Shown here: one piece after another, positions 1 to 10,688 of the stretch
How the letters are laid out: every line of letters begins with the position of its first letter
Numbering within the stretch: the first letter of the stretch is position 1
Assembly (NCBI GenBank): GCA_900155495.1
Contig: FTLJ01000678.1
Location: 1-38,055 of the forward strand
From: Porogramme epimiltina
Lineage: Eukaryota; Basidiomycota; Agaricomycetes; Polyporales; Polyporaceae
DNA length: 38,055 bases
Direction: 5' to 3'
Made by a program: the position numbers and the translations under genes
The notes under the pieces: generated by a model
What the model was told of the DNA's origin: nothing
The model's input: the letters and a program-made list of their open reading frames with translations, nothing else
Databases searched by the model: none

Positions 1-1107
1 CCCGCCGCCTCCGAGCCCGCCCCCGCCCCCGCCCCCGCTACGGTCGCCCCCGCGCTCGCCCCCGCGCACTCGGACGACGGCTTCACGTTCATCGACGCCG
101 CGCGCGGGCCGCTCCTCCCCGCGCTCCCGCTCACGCCCGAGGCGTTCGCGCCGTTCGGGCGCGTCGTGCAGGCGTACGCGGACCCGCACGCGGTGCCCGC
201 GCCGCGCACCGTGCGCGTCACGGGCGCGAACCAGGGCACGGCGACCAAATTCCACAAGCTCGCGCCGCTCGCGGCGTCGTACCCCGCGGGCGCGGGCGCG
301 ACCGCGGACATCTCCGTGTACCGCTGCCGGCCGGTCGACGTGCGCCCGGGCGGGGTGTGGGAGGTGCGCCTGCTCGAGCGGCACCCGTGCACGAACCAGG
401 CCTTCGTGCCCATGGGCGGCGCGAGCACGAGCGCGCCGGAGGGGGCCCCCGGGGACGCGCTTGCGGACCCGGGGCGGGCGTACCTCGTCGTCGTCGCGCG
501 CAACGGGGCGGACGATAAGCCGGACTTGAAGACGATGCGCGCGTTCGTCGCGTCCGCCGGGCAGGGCGTCGTCTATGACACAGGCATCTGGCGTGAGCAC
601 CGACGTTGCTTCTATCCACGACCCTTCCCGCTCTGACATACACGTGCGCTGCTTCCGACGACGTCGGTGCCCCCTTCCCCCTTCCCCATTCCCTCGTATC
701 TCCCTGGGCCCCCTGCCCTTGAAATCCCTGGCTTCGCACACACGTCCGCGGGCGGGCTCGGCCTGCGCCCCCTGGCGGTGCGTATACAGACCACCCGATG
801 GCCGCGCTGTACAAGGTGCGTCGCGTCCCGCCGCCGTTGCAAATAAGAACCGCTCGAGCTGACGGAGCCTTCGCACGCGCCCGCCGCCGCCCGCCCCTCT
901 TCCTGCTCCCCTTCCGCGCTCCTTCCGCGCCACCGCGTCCCCGCGCCACCGCGTCCCCGCACCACGACGCGCCGCGCACCCCCGCAGGCGATGGATCTCG
1001 CCTGCGTGGAGACGCAGATCGGCAACGGCGACCCGCTCGACTGCGAGGTCGTCGAGCTGGACGGCGCAGCGGGCTTCCACCGCGTGCAGCTGCCCCCCGC
1101 CAACTAA
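1..1107 (+). CDS. DAL3: Ureidoglycolate lyase domain protein, 3' part (gene runs off the left edge)
   Basis: Exons 1-592 (5' incomplete), 790-815 and 988-1107 join in phase and end at TAA 1105-1107, giving 245 residues. From about residue 45 the protein matches the ureidoglycolate lyase (AllA/Dal3) fold: LTPEAFAPFG near the start, FHKLAPL, a middle segment EVRLLERHPCTNQAFVPMG, then YLVVVA, GIWHHPMAAL, and a final strand built by exon 3 (DLACVETQIG, CEVVELDG). Known function of the family: it releases urea from ureidoglycolate to give glyoxylate, the last step of allantoin use. The 26-nt middle exon supplies the conserved His-His-Pro segment. Upstream, the frame stays open to base 1 through a Pro/Ala-rich stretch with no start codon, so the lyase domain is probably the C-terminal part of a larger protein. 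I recall an allantoicase fusion in Cryptococcus, but the fusion partner here is inferred and not visible. Confidence 0.88.
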
Positions 1108-3260
1108 TTAAATGCTAACTGCTCGGCGTCGCGCCGCGGCAGGGGGTGCAGGGCGCGCGGGGCTGACCCATCCTCGGGCCCGCAGGCCAGGCCGGGCTGT
1201 GGGCTGCGCAGGGCGGTTGAGATGGGTTACTTATGCACGCACACGGTGGAGGCTGGAGACCGACCGACCGGGCGGGGGAGGCGGAGGCGGTTAGTAGGTG
1301 CGGGTGTTAGAATTTGGATAAGCCGGAAGCAAGCAGGGTGGTGGGAGGGGGGGGTTGTGACCGCAGCGCGCTCCGACGTCCGCCGCTGTACAGTAGTTGG
1401 TAGTCGCGCATGATCTGGGTTGGCTGGCCCGCGCACGGGTGACTAAATCAATCACGGACGACGACGCGCGACGATCCTGCGCGTCCAGGGAATGTGTAAC
1501 TAGCGTGTGCACTGTGCGCGTGGTGGGCACGTTACACGCACGCCAGACGCCACCTGCGCCACTGGCAGACGGGCCATGGCGTACGCATCTCGAGGGACGA
1601 CGTGCGCACGCGCTGTAAGAAAGGGGCGAAAACATGATGTAGGCCTGGGGGCGCGCCCAACACCGCGGTGCCGCGAGATTTACCCTCCCGCAGCGGGCCG
1701 ATCTCACCTGCGCACGTCTAACTGCCTGAAGCTGATCTCGAGAAAAAACGGGAAAGGGCTCACGGGACGGAAACAGGCGGTCCCGGGGTCCTGCTCGCTC
1801 CCCCCCCTCCACACCATCTCCCACTGCAGGCGAGATCTCCCGCGTCCCGAGCCCCTCGGCGGCGGGCGACGACGCGAGCCGCTGTGAGCCAAGACGTGGG
1901 GGCGGGAGGCACAGCTTTCGCTGGCCCCGCTGATGATTGCGGTGCGATGATCGACGTCGACCCCAGCCGGTGCTCTTGAGATTGAGAGCGTGTCGGAAGG
2001 CCCCCCCTTTTTTTTCTCTTCCTCGGACGCGCGCCGTCGGCGCGGCGGGCGATGCTGCGGCCTGGAACTTGGAAGCCAATCTTTGCGCGCGATCGCGCAG
2101 GGGGCGTGCGTGTCTCTCTGGTTAGAGCTGTGCTGTTTTGAGTGTTGGGAGGAATTTCCGGTGGGTCGGAGATAGATGTGCGTATATTTTTTTCGAGCGA
2201 GGGGGATAGTGTGTCACTCAAGACTCAGATTTGTGTGCGGGCACCGAGACGGGTGGAGGTGCCACCAGTGTTTCTACCGTCTGAAAAAGTCTAAAGCTAC
2301 GATTGGGAGGGGTGGGGCGGTGTTTATCCAGAGGTGTAAGGATCAGTGCAATGATGGCTACGGAGCGTCAAGTATTGGGGGGCGTCGGACTCTGGCAAGC
2401 TCCGTGAGGATGCTGCTGGGTCGGAAGTCCTTTGGATCTACAGTCGACATGCTATGAAATCGCACTGAGCCCTCATCTCGCCACCCTGGGGGCAACCACA
2501 CATGCGAGAGTCTTTGATTCCATCAGCGGTGGTGATCAGTGGGGGCCAGAGAGAATGCGAAGAGAAGTGTTGAAACTTGGCGGTATCAATCAGCCATGAC
2601 GTCCGCCGGCTCGCGCAGGCTCTTGGAGGCGGCCGAATGGAAAGTTTTTCAGGCTTGGGGTCAGACCGTAGCAAGCGAAGTGGAGGGCGCATTAGATCAT
2701 TGGCTGCCCGCCACGCCGTGCCTGGTCCCAGAATGTCTTGACAGATCACGAGCTATCACTCGCAAGGAATGGCGCATCGGGTTTTGGGCCCATGCGTAAG
2801 ACGCAATGACTCACGGAGACCACGAACTTCGGATGACCTGCGACGCGGTCCGGAGTCTAGATCTAGCCTATGCTGGTATGGCCTGAGCCGCCGGAGCACG
2901 AGGTGGGAGACGTCGCCTCTCCGAGTCTGTCGCAACCCCCGTCGCAACCACACAACTTGTTGTGGAGCGGGCGTCTGTGCGTGCTATGAAGGCACGTTCG
3001 GCAACACACGTGGCTGCCAAAATTGCGATCTCAGATCGCCAGATTGCCTCATCCTCCGCAAACGGCACAGCGCCGAAATTACTTACTTCGAACTGCGCAT
3101 TCGGCTCGCGAGAGGCCCCCTTGAACGCTACTTAACATCTCTCTCTCCAACCTCACGCTCGGCCGACCGCAACCTTGTACGTGCGTGCAATGCGCTCCGA
3201 TGGACGCTGCCCGGCTCACGAGAAGCGCCCCGCGCCCCAACGACAGTCGAAAACGCGCAG
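1108..3260. other. Intergenic region with no supported gene
   Basis: About 2.1 kb between the lyase stop and the MRI1 start. It contains homopolymer runs (C then T near 2003-2018) and several short open frames on both strands. None has recognisable protein motifs or a convincing splice-linked continuation. The last few hundred bases presumably hold the MRI1 promoter and 5' UTR, but I see no clear TATA box. Confidence 0.5.
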
Positions 3261-4877
3261 ATGGCCCCGCTCACTTCCATCCGGACGAGCAACGGCAAGC
3301 TGGAGATCGTGAACCAGCTCCTGCTCCCGCACACCACCGAGTTTCTGGAGATCAAGTCGATCGATGACGCGTACGACGCCATCAAGTCCATGAAGGTGCG
3401 CATACAGCCCCTCCATTACACCCGCACTCTCTCAAATCGCATGCCCCACTCACCCCCGCTATCAAATAGATTCGCGGCGCACCCGCGATCGCGTCACTCG
3501 CCGCGCTCTCCGTCGCGGACCACCTCACCCGCGCGCTCGCGAGCGCTCCCCCGCCAGAATGGCTCGCGTCCCCCACCGCGTTCTCTGCACACATCGAGGG
3601 CGTCCTCGCGTACCTCTACACCGCGCGCCCCACCGCGGTCAACCTCGGCGTCGCGACGCGCCGCCTCTCGCGCGTGCTCGCCGCAGGCCTCCAGGCCGGC
3701 TCAGAGGCGGACGTGCGCGCACTCGCGACCGCACTCGTCGCAGAGGCGCAGGCGGTAGACGCGGAGGACGTGGGCCGGAACCGGGAGATGAGCCGGTGGG
3801 GCGGGGAGTGGCTCGTCGAGCGCGTGCGCGCGGCGGGCGGGAGCGGGGACGCGCTGCGCGTGATGACGGTGTGCAACACGGGGTCGCTCGCCACGTCGGT
3901 GCGTGCTGCTGCCGCTCTTGTGATTCTTCACGCTGCGGTGCAGTTTGCGGCCGTGGCGGCGGCGGCGGCGTGGCTGAGCGTTTTGGATCATCGCAGGGAT
4001 ACGGAACCGCGCTCGGCCTGATCACGTACCTGCACGAGACGGGGAAGCTCGAGCGTGCGTTCTACACGCAGTCGACGCCGTACCACCAGGGCTCTCGGTG
4101 CGTCCGGCGGCGGGGTCACGCGCGCAGACGCGGATTTTGTTCACCCGTCGGAATTGCTGCAGGTTGACCGCGTTCGAGCTGCTCTCGCTCAACATTCCCG
4201 CGACGATGCTGTGCGACAGCATGGTCGGATCCCTGTTCCAGCACCACAAGATTCATGCCGTCGGTGCGTGGAACGTCGGCGCCGCGAGGTGGGCGTATGA
4301 ACTAATGTGAGATATCAAGCTGTGGGCGCGGACCGGGTCGCGCGGAACGGTGATACGGCCAACAAGGTTACACAATTACTGTTGCGGGCCCGATGGAGGC
4401 ACAGCAGCTGATGCGGACACCACACAGATCGGAACGTACAACGCGGCGGTGCTCGCCGCGCGCCACGGCATCCCCTTCATCGTCGTCGCGCCCGTGAGCA
4501 CCATCGACATGGACATCGCGGATGGAAGCGAGTGAGTGTTCCCCGTCTGCGATTGCGGCCGCGCGCTGCTGGGATCGCCCTGGCGGAGAGAGCGCGGTAC
4601 GGGACGCTGACGGCGCGGCGCACGCAGGATCCCAATCGAACAGCGCCCTGCCATCGAGGCGTGTCTGGTGCGGGGCGCGCTGTACCCCGCAGCGACAGAT
4701 GGGGATGGGGTGAAGCAGCAGGCGACGGTGATGGTGACGCCGGAGGGGCTGGACGGGGTGTACAACCCGAGTTTCGACGTCACGCCGGCGGGCCTGATCA
4801 CAGCGATCGTGACCGAGAAGGGGGTCGCCGTGAGAGGCGCGTCGGAGGCGGCGTTCGATTTGACGCCGGTGGTGTGA
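3261..4877 (+). CDS. MRI1: Methylthioribose-1-phosphate isomerase
   Basis: Seven exons: 3261-3395, 3470-3898, 3997-4097, 4163-4263, 4320-4366, 4428-4531 and 4628-4877. Together they encode 388 residues, normal for the family. The enzyme converts 5-methylthioribose-1-phosphate to methylthioribulose-1-phosphate in the methionine salvage pathway, in cytosol and nucleus. Visible signatures are [10 protein letters not shown] near residue 45 (phosphate-binding Arg-Gly-Ala-Pro), [10 protein letters not shown] with the catalytic Cys at about 180, [45 protein letters not shown] with the catalytic Asp at about 260, and [14 protein letters not shown] at the C-terminus. Each junction was chosen because it rebuilds one of these motifs in phase; for example, exons 1 and 2 meet inside [10 protein letters not shown]. 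The start ATG precedes a typical N-terminus with no in-frame alternative that fits better. Introns are 47-98 nt. This is an eIF2B-alpha-like fold family, but the Cys and Asp identify the isomerase. Confidence 0.95.
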
Positions 4878-5628
4878 TAGCCTTCGCGGGTGGGCGGGGT
4901 GCGGGTGCGGGTGCGGCGCGCATGGAAGGCCGTTGTATAGAGACGGGAAGTGTGTACCATCTACCGCTTACGGTGTACTATTTTGCAGAGACCAATGGCC
5001 CGAGGGCGGCAGAGCGGATAGGCGACGGCGAGTGGCACCTGGCCCGCCACCTGCGTGCGGGGTGGGCGGGGCGGGTGAGTGTGGCCGGGACGCTTGGCGG
5101 GGTCGGCTAGGCGGGTGGTAGACACGAGGCCAGAAGCGGTGAAGGCGCGCCGGAGCCGGTGTGGCCAGGGACAGGCGCCGGGCACGCATCTGCACCGGAC
5201 GGGAGCCCTTTTGCGGCGGTCTGAGTGCATCGAGAGCGCGAGACGTCCCACGACGGCGCAGCGGGGGCTGGTGCGCGCGGCCGTATGCAGGCGGGTGGTC
5301 TGGGTGGGTGGAGGCTGCGAGCAGGAGATCAATCAGTGGGCTCTCTTGTGCGGGGAGACAGGCCGGGCTGAGAGCCGCAACGGGCGACAAGGATACCAAG
5401 TATGGCTTGTCATCAGGCCGGCCGGAGCGGCAGGGGCTGCGATTGGGCCGGGGACGGTAACGGATCGCGTGGGCAGTGGATTCGATCGACGTCGGGGACG
5501 TTAATTCGCCTCTGGGCCAGGGCGAGGAGGTCAGTGCTCGTTCCCCGCCTGCGTTGCTCGTCTCCAGCTCCATCTCTCTCCTTCTCCACCACCATCTCGA
5601 CCCTACGTCCCACCCCGAGCTCATCCTA
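4878..5628. other. Intergenic: 3' region of MRI1 and upstream region of the GH23 gene
   Basis: About 750 bp, G-rich on the plus strand. No gene is supported. A C/T-rich tract immediately precedes the ATG at 5629, as is common in fungal promoters and 5' UTRs. An in-frame ATG at 5476 exists upstream of the GH23 start but would bury the signal peptide. Confidence 0.45.
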
Positions 5629-6979
5629 ATGAAGCTGTCCACTCCTTTCCTCTTTATTCTCGCCGCCGCAACCTACGTCCACGCCGCCCACGACGGCCTC
5701 TCCCGCCTCGGCGCCCGCCATCACAACGTCGCCCGCAACGCCATCGAAAGGCGCGCGTCCGGCGGACGCTGCAAGGTCCGCACCACCACCTCCGTGAGTA
5801 GTGCCCCCTTCTCCGTCCCAGGCACATCGGTCCGTTTTCTCACCATCCCACCAGGCCTCCAGCTCCACCGCCCAGTCCACCTCTACCACCCACCACTCCA
5901 CTTCCACCAAGAAGTCTACCCCGACTGCGCTCACGACCTCCACCAAGAGCACAGACTCCAGCAGCTCCAGCAATGACAGCAGCTCGTCGTCTTCCGCCTC
6001 CTCCGTCATCTCGGGCCTGATCCGCATCACCGACTCCTCGTGCGGCAGCCCCAATGCGAAGAGTGAGTGGTTGCTTCCTCCTCGGCGATAGCGCGCGCGC
6101 TCACGCGGGACGCCCGTCCTGCTTCTGTTTCTGCTTCTCTTCCGCAGAGACCGTTACCGGCACGGCCGGCCCCAACGGCCAGGAGGACTGGTTCAACTGC
6201 GGCGTGGACAACGGCGGCTGGAACCCCCCGCACGTCACCGTGTCGGACATCGTCACCGTCGAGCTCGCGGACGCGGTCCAGGACCCGAACAGCCCCTTCA
6301 AGGCGTGCTCCGCGTACATTGACACGTTCTACAAGTACGCGAGCCAGCACGGCCGTGAGTCCGCTTCGTCTATTGTGTTCCATCCGGCGAGGCTGAGATG
6401 TTTCGCTAGTCCCGGCTATCCTCGTGGCTTCGATCGCCATGCAGGAGAGCTCTTGCAACCCTGCCACCGTCGGTGGTGGAGGTGAGCAGGGCTTGATGCA
6501 GATCACGAAGGACAAGTGCGGCGGAGCACCCGGCGGGAACTGCAAGGACATTGTAAGTAGAGAGGACCTTTTGTTTATTGTTCTCGGCTTGACACCCGCC
6601 GCAGGACTTCAACATCAAGACGGGCACGGCGTTCTTCGCTCAGACCTTGAGCAACAACGGTGGCAGCTTGCTGAAGACTTTCGGTAACTACAACGGCTGG
6701 CAGGAGGGCATGACCATTGTGAGTGGGGGCACAGCTTCCGTTTTGATTATGGGAGCTAATTGTGTCCCAAGGCTTCTGCTACCGCTGCGAGGTGGACCTC
6801 TTGCTGCCGGTGCCAGAACAACTTGGACTAGTGAGTGCACTGTTTGTTGTTCCTGGGTACAGAAGGGCTAACATGTTCCCTACAGCTTGCAGCAGGTCAT
6901 GAACGGCTGGCTCCTCAACCAGAACCCGTACAACGCTCACATGGGCAAGTACTTCAACCTCGACGTTTGCGACCAGTAA
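5629..6979 (+). CDS. Secreted GH23 lysozyme-like / lytic transglycosylase-type protein
   Basis: Seven exons: 5629-5793, 5855-6062, 6148-6354, 6410-6552, 6605-6718, 6772-6830 and 6886-6979, encoding 329 residues. Residues 1-19 form a signal peptide (MKLSTPFLFILAAATYVHA), which is why I chose 5629 over the in-frame ATG at 5476. A Ser/Thr-rich linker, probably O-glycosylated, covers about 50-110. The rest is a lysozyme-fold domain: LPAILVASIAMQESSCNP places the catalytic-type Glu at about 206, followed by GGGGEQGLMQIT, the Gly-Leu-Met-Gln-Ile hallmark of SLT/GH23 enzymes, then FFAQTLSNNGG and FGNYNGW. Several Cys pairs suit an extracellular protein. The family cleaves the MurNAc-GlcNAc bond of peptidoglycan. 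Activity against bacterial walls or other glycans is inferred here. Such domains are common in Agaricomycete secretomes. Confidence 0.88.
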
Positions 6980-7609
6980 GCGCGGCTAGGCAGCACGGGA
7001 CGAGATCCTGAACGCTATCTTTGGGTATTTTTGTGTATGACCTGCTTCTTGGATGCCCCCCGATACCCCATATGGCCCCCGCTGCCTCCACGGAAGGCAG
7101 GGACGCGCCTTTACGCACACACGCACACCCTTATCTATTCGTACCAGTACCAGTACTAGTTAGTTTAGTTAGTACGCACTACTGAATTGCAAGTCGCTGT
7201 CGCGACTTTTTTTCCCTTGTCAATGATCCCGCACCGTCGGCGGTTTGAGCGATTTGTTATCTGAGATGCCTGCCTTTGCGGGGCTGCGGTGCAGACCGGC
7301 GCGCTCATCGGGTGCCACCCCGCAGAGATTTCTGTGAGATCGCGAGGATTACCGTGATCGGCCCTCGCAGCCTCCCGGGCCTCCCTCCCGTTCTCACATC
7401 CCGCTGCGCCCCCATCCTCGCATCCGCGCACATCCTGCATCCGACTGCCCAATCCCTGCTTTCACGCACCCCCAAACACTCGACGTGCGAGCCCAGCGTT
7501 TAGCAGCCCCATCGACCGGCAGATTGCGCGGGAACCCCCCATAATCTGCTACCCATATACACATACACACACACGACGACGACAATAACCGACGAACGGC
7601 GACCCGATC
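6980..7609. other. Intergenic: GH23 3' region and PPT1 promoter/5' UTR
   Basis: About 630 bp. The first part holds the GH23 3' UTR, ending in an A/T-rich stretch around 7140-7215. The second part becomes C/T-rich toward the PPT1 ATG at 7610. No other gene is supported. Confidence 0.45.
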
Positions 7610-10600
7610 ATGTCGAGCTCCAGCGACGTCTCTTCGCCGCCGTCGACGCCCGCGACGTCGCAGCCGCCGTCGCCGATGCTCGCGAAGCTCAGCCTGAACG
7701 ACATCTCGGACGCGGACAGGGCCGAGGCGGCGAGGCTCAAGGCCGAGGCCAACAAGGCGTTCACATGTACGTGCCCCGCCTCCTCCCTTCCCCACTCCCT
7801 CCCTCTCCATTCCTACATACCTCTCGGATGCACGTTATGCGCTCCCAGAGTAGCGTCCATGGGACTGACGTCGTCTGCTCCTTCTCTTGGATTCCCTGCC
7901 TGCGTCGTCCTCGGCTCGGCGGTACATTCGCATTCGACCTCGCCTGCGCGGACGCGGCGGCGGCGGCTCGGGCGGGACGCGGGTGCAGCGCACGAGTTCA
8001 ACAGGGCCGCGGAGCTGTACACGCTCGCGATCGCGAAGAACGCGGCGGACGCGACGCTGTGGTGCAACCGCGCGTACACGCGCATCAAGCTCGAGGAGCA
8101 CGGGTATGGGTTGAGCGATGCTAGTGCGTACCTTCCTCTTGTTGCATTCCGATGTCTTTGTGGGTGCGAGTGGGTGAGGGTTGGAGGACCCCCCCACCCG
8201 TGCGACGGAGAATGTGAGGAGGTGTGGGGGGAGAAGGAAAGCGAGGAAGGGTGAGCGGAACGGGGAACGGACGCTGACTAGCGACGCGTGTGCGGGACAG
8301 GCACGGCGATCGAGCTCGACCCCAAGTACGCGAAGGCGTACTACCGGTGCGTACCTCCCGGCAGTCGGCGTTCTCGCCAGGATCAGAGCTGAACGCTCAC
8401 CATGCACACCGCTCGCGTGCGCGCAATCCCTTGCGGGCAGACGAGCGACATGCTACCTGCAGACGTTGAAGTACAAGCAGGCGATCGCGGACTTCAAGAA
8501 GCTGCTCGCGCTCGAGCCGCAGAACCAGCTCGTGCGCATGCAGCTCGACAGCACGCAGAAGATCCTGCGCAAGGCCGAGTTTGAGAAGGTGCGCGTCCGT
8601 TTCCCGGTTCTCTAGCTCTTTTATTACATGTTCCCGTCCACTGCCCGGCCCGCGCTGACCGCCCCATTCTTCCCGCTGATGGACGCGCCACTAGGCGATC
8701 GAGATGGAGGAAGAGAAGAGCGCGGTGGAGCGTTGCACAGAGATCATCGCAGAAGGTGAGCCCGTGCGCCCGCTCGCGTCCTCGTACACCCCCGTGCCGA
8801 CGACGCCTCGACCCGACCCGACCCGACCCGCCGCACGTCAACGTGAACGAACCCTCTACGCGCGCGCGCGCGTCCCACACCACAAGGCGGCTGCGACGTC
8901 GAGAAGGGCTACGCGGGGCCGGTGCTCCCGCAGGCGGAAGAGGGCGGCGCGTACGCGGTCGACGCGGCGTTCGTGCGCGACATGATCGCGTGGTTCAAGG
9001 ACGGCAAGGCGATCCCGCGGCGGTACGTGTGGGAGATCGTGCTCGGCGCGCACGCGCACTTTGCGCGCGAGGAGAGCCTCGTCACGCTCGACGTCGACGA
9101 GGGCGCGACGGTGGACGTCATCGGCGACGTGCACGGTACGTTGTGTGCGTCCCCCCAATTGAGGGCCGGTTGCGAGCTGCCGCGCGTGTGGGTTTGTTTT
9201 TTCAGGGCAGTTTTACGACTACCTCCACCTTTTGTCCCTCACGGGCGAGCCGAGCGAGAAGCACGCGCTGCTCATGAATGGAGATTTGGTCGACCGCGGC
9301 TCGTGGTCCGTGGAGGTCATCTTGGTGGCCCTGGCATTCAAATGTGAGCGCGCAATAGACCGCAGCTAACGCCTGACGTGCTGAGCGCACCGCTCGTCGC
9401 AGGGCTCTACCCCAAGCGGATGTTCATTAACCGCGGGAACCACGAAGCGAAGGAGATGAACCGAACATATGGCTTTGAAGGAGAGGCGAAGGCCAAATAC
9501 GGCGAGCAGACGTACAAGGTAAGGCTCTCGGGCTCGTCCCCGACTCTGCATTTCGCTCACGAGTGATTGGCCAGTTGTTCGCCCATGTATTCACAGCGAG
9601 TAAGCGAAAGTTTGCTTTTTATACCTCGCCCGGACTGCTGAGCGAATCTTTCTAAGTGCCCCTCGCGACCCTTGTGAGCGCTACAAAGCCGCCAGTGGGC
9701 CCGACAACGGACGTCATCTTGTCGCCCGAGGGCCGAAAACGCTACTTTGTCGTCCACGGCGGCCTGTTCAGCAAAGACGGCGTCACGCTGGACGACGTCC
9801 GCAAAATCCAGCGCGTAGGACACCAACCCGGCCAAGAAGGCCTCATGTGTGAGTTCGCGCATCTCCTTTTGGCGCCTTCTATATGCAGTATTGACGCGCC
9901 ACGGCATCCGCAGGTGAGGTGGGTTTGTTCGGGCGCAGTGGTCATCGCGCCCCCTCGATTGAATCAATCGGAAATAGCTCCTATGGACGGACCCCCAGGA
10001 ACTCCCGGGACGAGGGCCGAGCAAACGCGTGAGTGGGCTGGAATTTCGTGATCAAGTTCTGCGCCAACCTTCTATCGCGCAGGGCGTTGGTATCGCGTTT
10101 GGGCCGGACGTCACAAGACGCTGGTGTGAAAGCAATGGTGTCACGGGTGTTATTCGCAGCCACGAAGTCCGCCAAGGTCGGTCCTTGATCGCGTTCCCCC
10201 CTTGCTGATCGAAGCGGCGTGCTGAAGGGAACGGTATCAGACGGCTACTCAGTCGAGCACGGTGGCCTTTGCACGACGGTGAGCACCGCCGGCACCCCCT
10301 CGCCGCAGCGCGCACGCTGACGTGCTCGGTCTGTTGCTGCTGCTGCATTCCTCCCGATCTGACACCGGTCCTGCTGCTGCTGCTGCTCGGGATCGTTCCC
10401 GTCACAGGTGTTCTCCGCGCCAAACTACGTGGACCAGGCGGGCAACAAGGGCGCCTTCGTAAGTGCTTCCGTCCATCGCGCCGTCGACCCCGACGTTGCG
10501 CCTGCACACGAACGACTCACTGACAACGTACCCGCCCCCCTCCACTGCTTCCGGCCCCCGACGCGCCGCCACAGATCCGCATCGACGCCGCCGGCTCGCA

Positions 10601-10688
10601 GACGTACACGCAGTTCGACGCGCAGCCGCACCCGCCGATGAAGCCCATGGCTTACGCGTCAACTGGGCTGGCTAGCCTGCTGATGTAG
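7610..10688 (+). CDS. PPT1: Serine/threonine protein phosphatase 5 with TPR domain
   Basis: Sixteen exons: 7610-7766, 7989-8123, 8301-8346, 8441-8588, 8695-8755, 8887-9135, 9206-9343, 9403-9518, 9575-9599, 9657-9848, 9914-9918, 9978-10028, 10083-10176, 10241-10278, 10408-10458 and 10575-10688. They give 539 residues (human PP5 is about 500). Residues about 40-155 are three TPR repeats ([43 protein letters not shown]), the Hsp90-binding module that also restrains the catalytic domain. The PPP phosphatase motifs follow: GDVHG near 262, GDLVDRG near 291, RGNHEA near 322, HGGLFS, RSHEV and FSAPNY. These bind two metals and phosphate. The C-terminal [13 protein letters not shown] helix corresponds to the autoinhibitory tail. 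Exon 9 is 25 nt and exon 11 only 5 nt. Intron 1 is 222 nt. The donor after 10176 (gtcggt) is weak, so that junction is less certain than the others. Confidence 0.94.
8809..8828. repeat. CGACC pentamer, four tandem copies, in a PPT1 intron
   Basis: Four exact copies of the 5-bp unit CGACC lie inside the intron 8756-8886 of PPT1. This is a simple microsatellite with no visible coding role. It is GC-rich and probably polymorphic in length between strains. Confidence 0.7.
9914..9918 (+). other. PPT1: 5-nt micro-exon (GTGAG) of PPT1
   Basis: The exon ending at 9848 stops at the first base of a Cys codon after Gly-Leu-Met. The exon starting at 9978 begins Leu-Leu-Trp-Thr-Asp-Pro-Gln. PP5 proteins have Met-Cys-(Asp/Glu)-Leu-Leu-Trp there. 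The five bases GTGAG sit between a cag acceptor (9911-9913) and a gtgggt donor (9919). Joined in, they complete TGT GAG and restore both the motif and the frame. The flanking introns would be 65 and 59 nt, normal for this genome. Skipping the exon shifts the frame and brings a TGA at 10127-10129. Confidence 0.8.
10335..10387. repeat. Two short CTG triplet runs in a PPT1 intron
   Basis: The intron 10279-10407 is 129 nt, larger than most here. It contains TGC TGC TGC TGC at 10335-10346 and about six CTG units at 10371-10387. It is non-coding and looks like simple-sequence expansion that has lengthened the intron. Confidence 0.6.

Noticed and set aside
2769..3758. A 329-codon plus-strand open frame overlapping MRI1
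   Set aside because: It reads through MRI1 exon 1, its intron and exon 2 in the wrong frame and ends in Arg/Ser/Pro-rich nonsense; MRI1 is certain in the other frame.
5476..5628. An in-frame upstream ATG for the GH23 protein
   Set aside because: It would put about 51 residues in front of a clear signal peptide; the ATG at 5629 places the hydrophobic leader at the N-terminus.
9849..9977. Treating this PPT1 stretch as one 129-nt intron
   Set aside because: It causes a frameshift and a stop at 10127-10129 and loses the conserved Cys-Glu; the two-intron plus micro-exon model keeps the frame.
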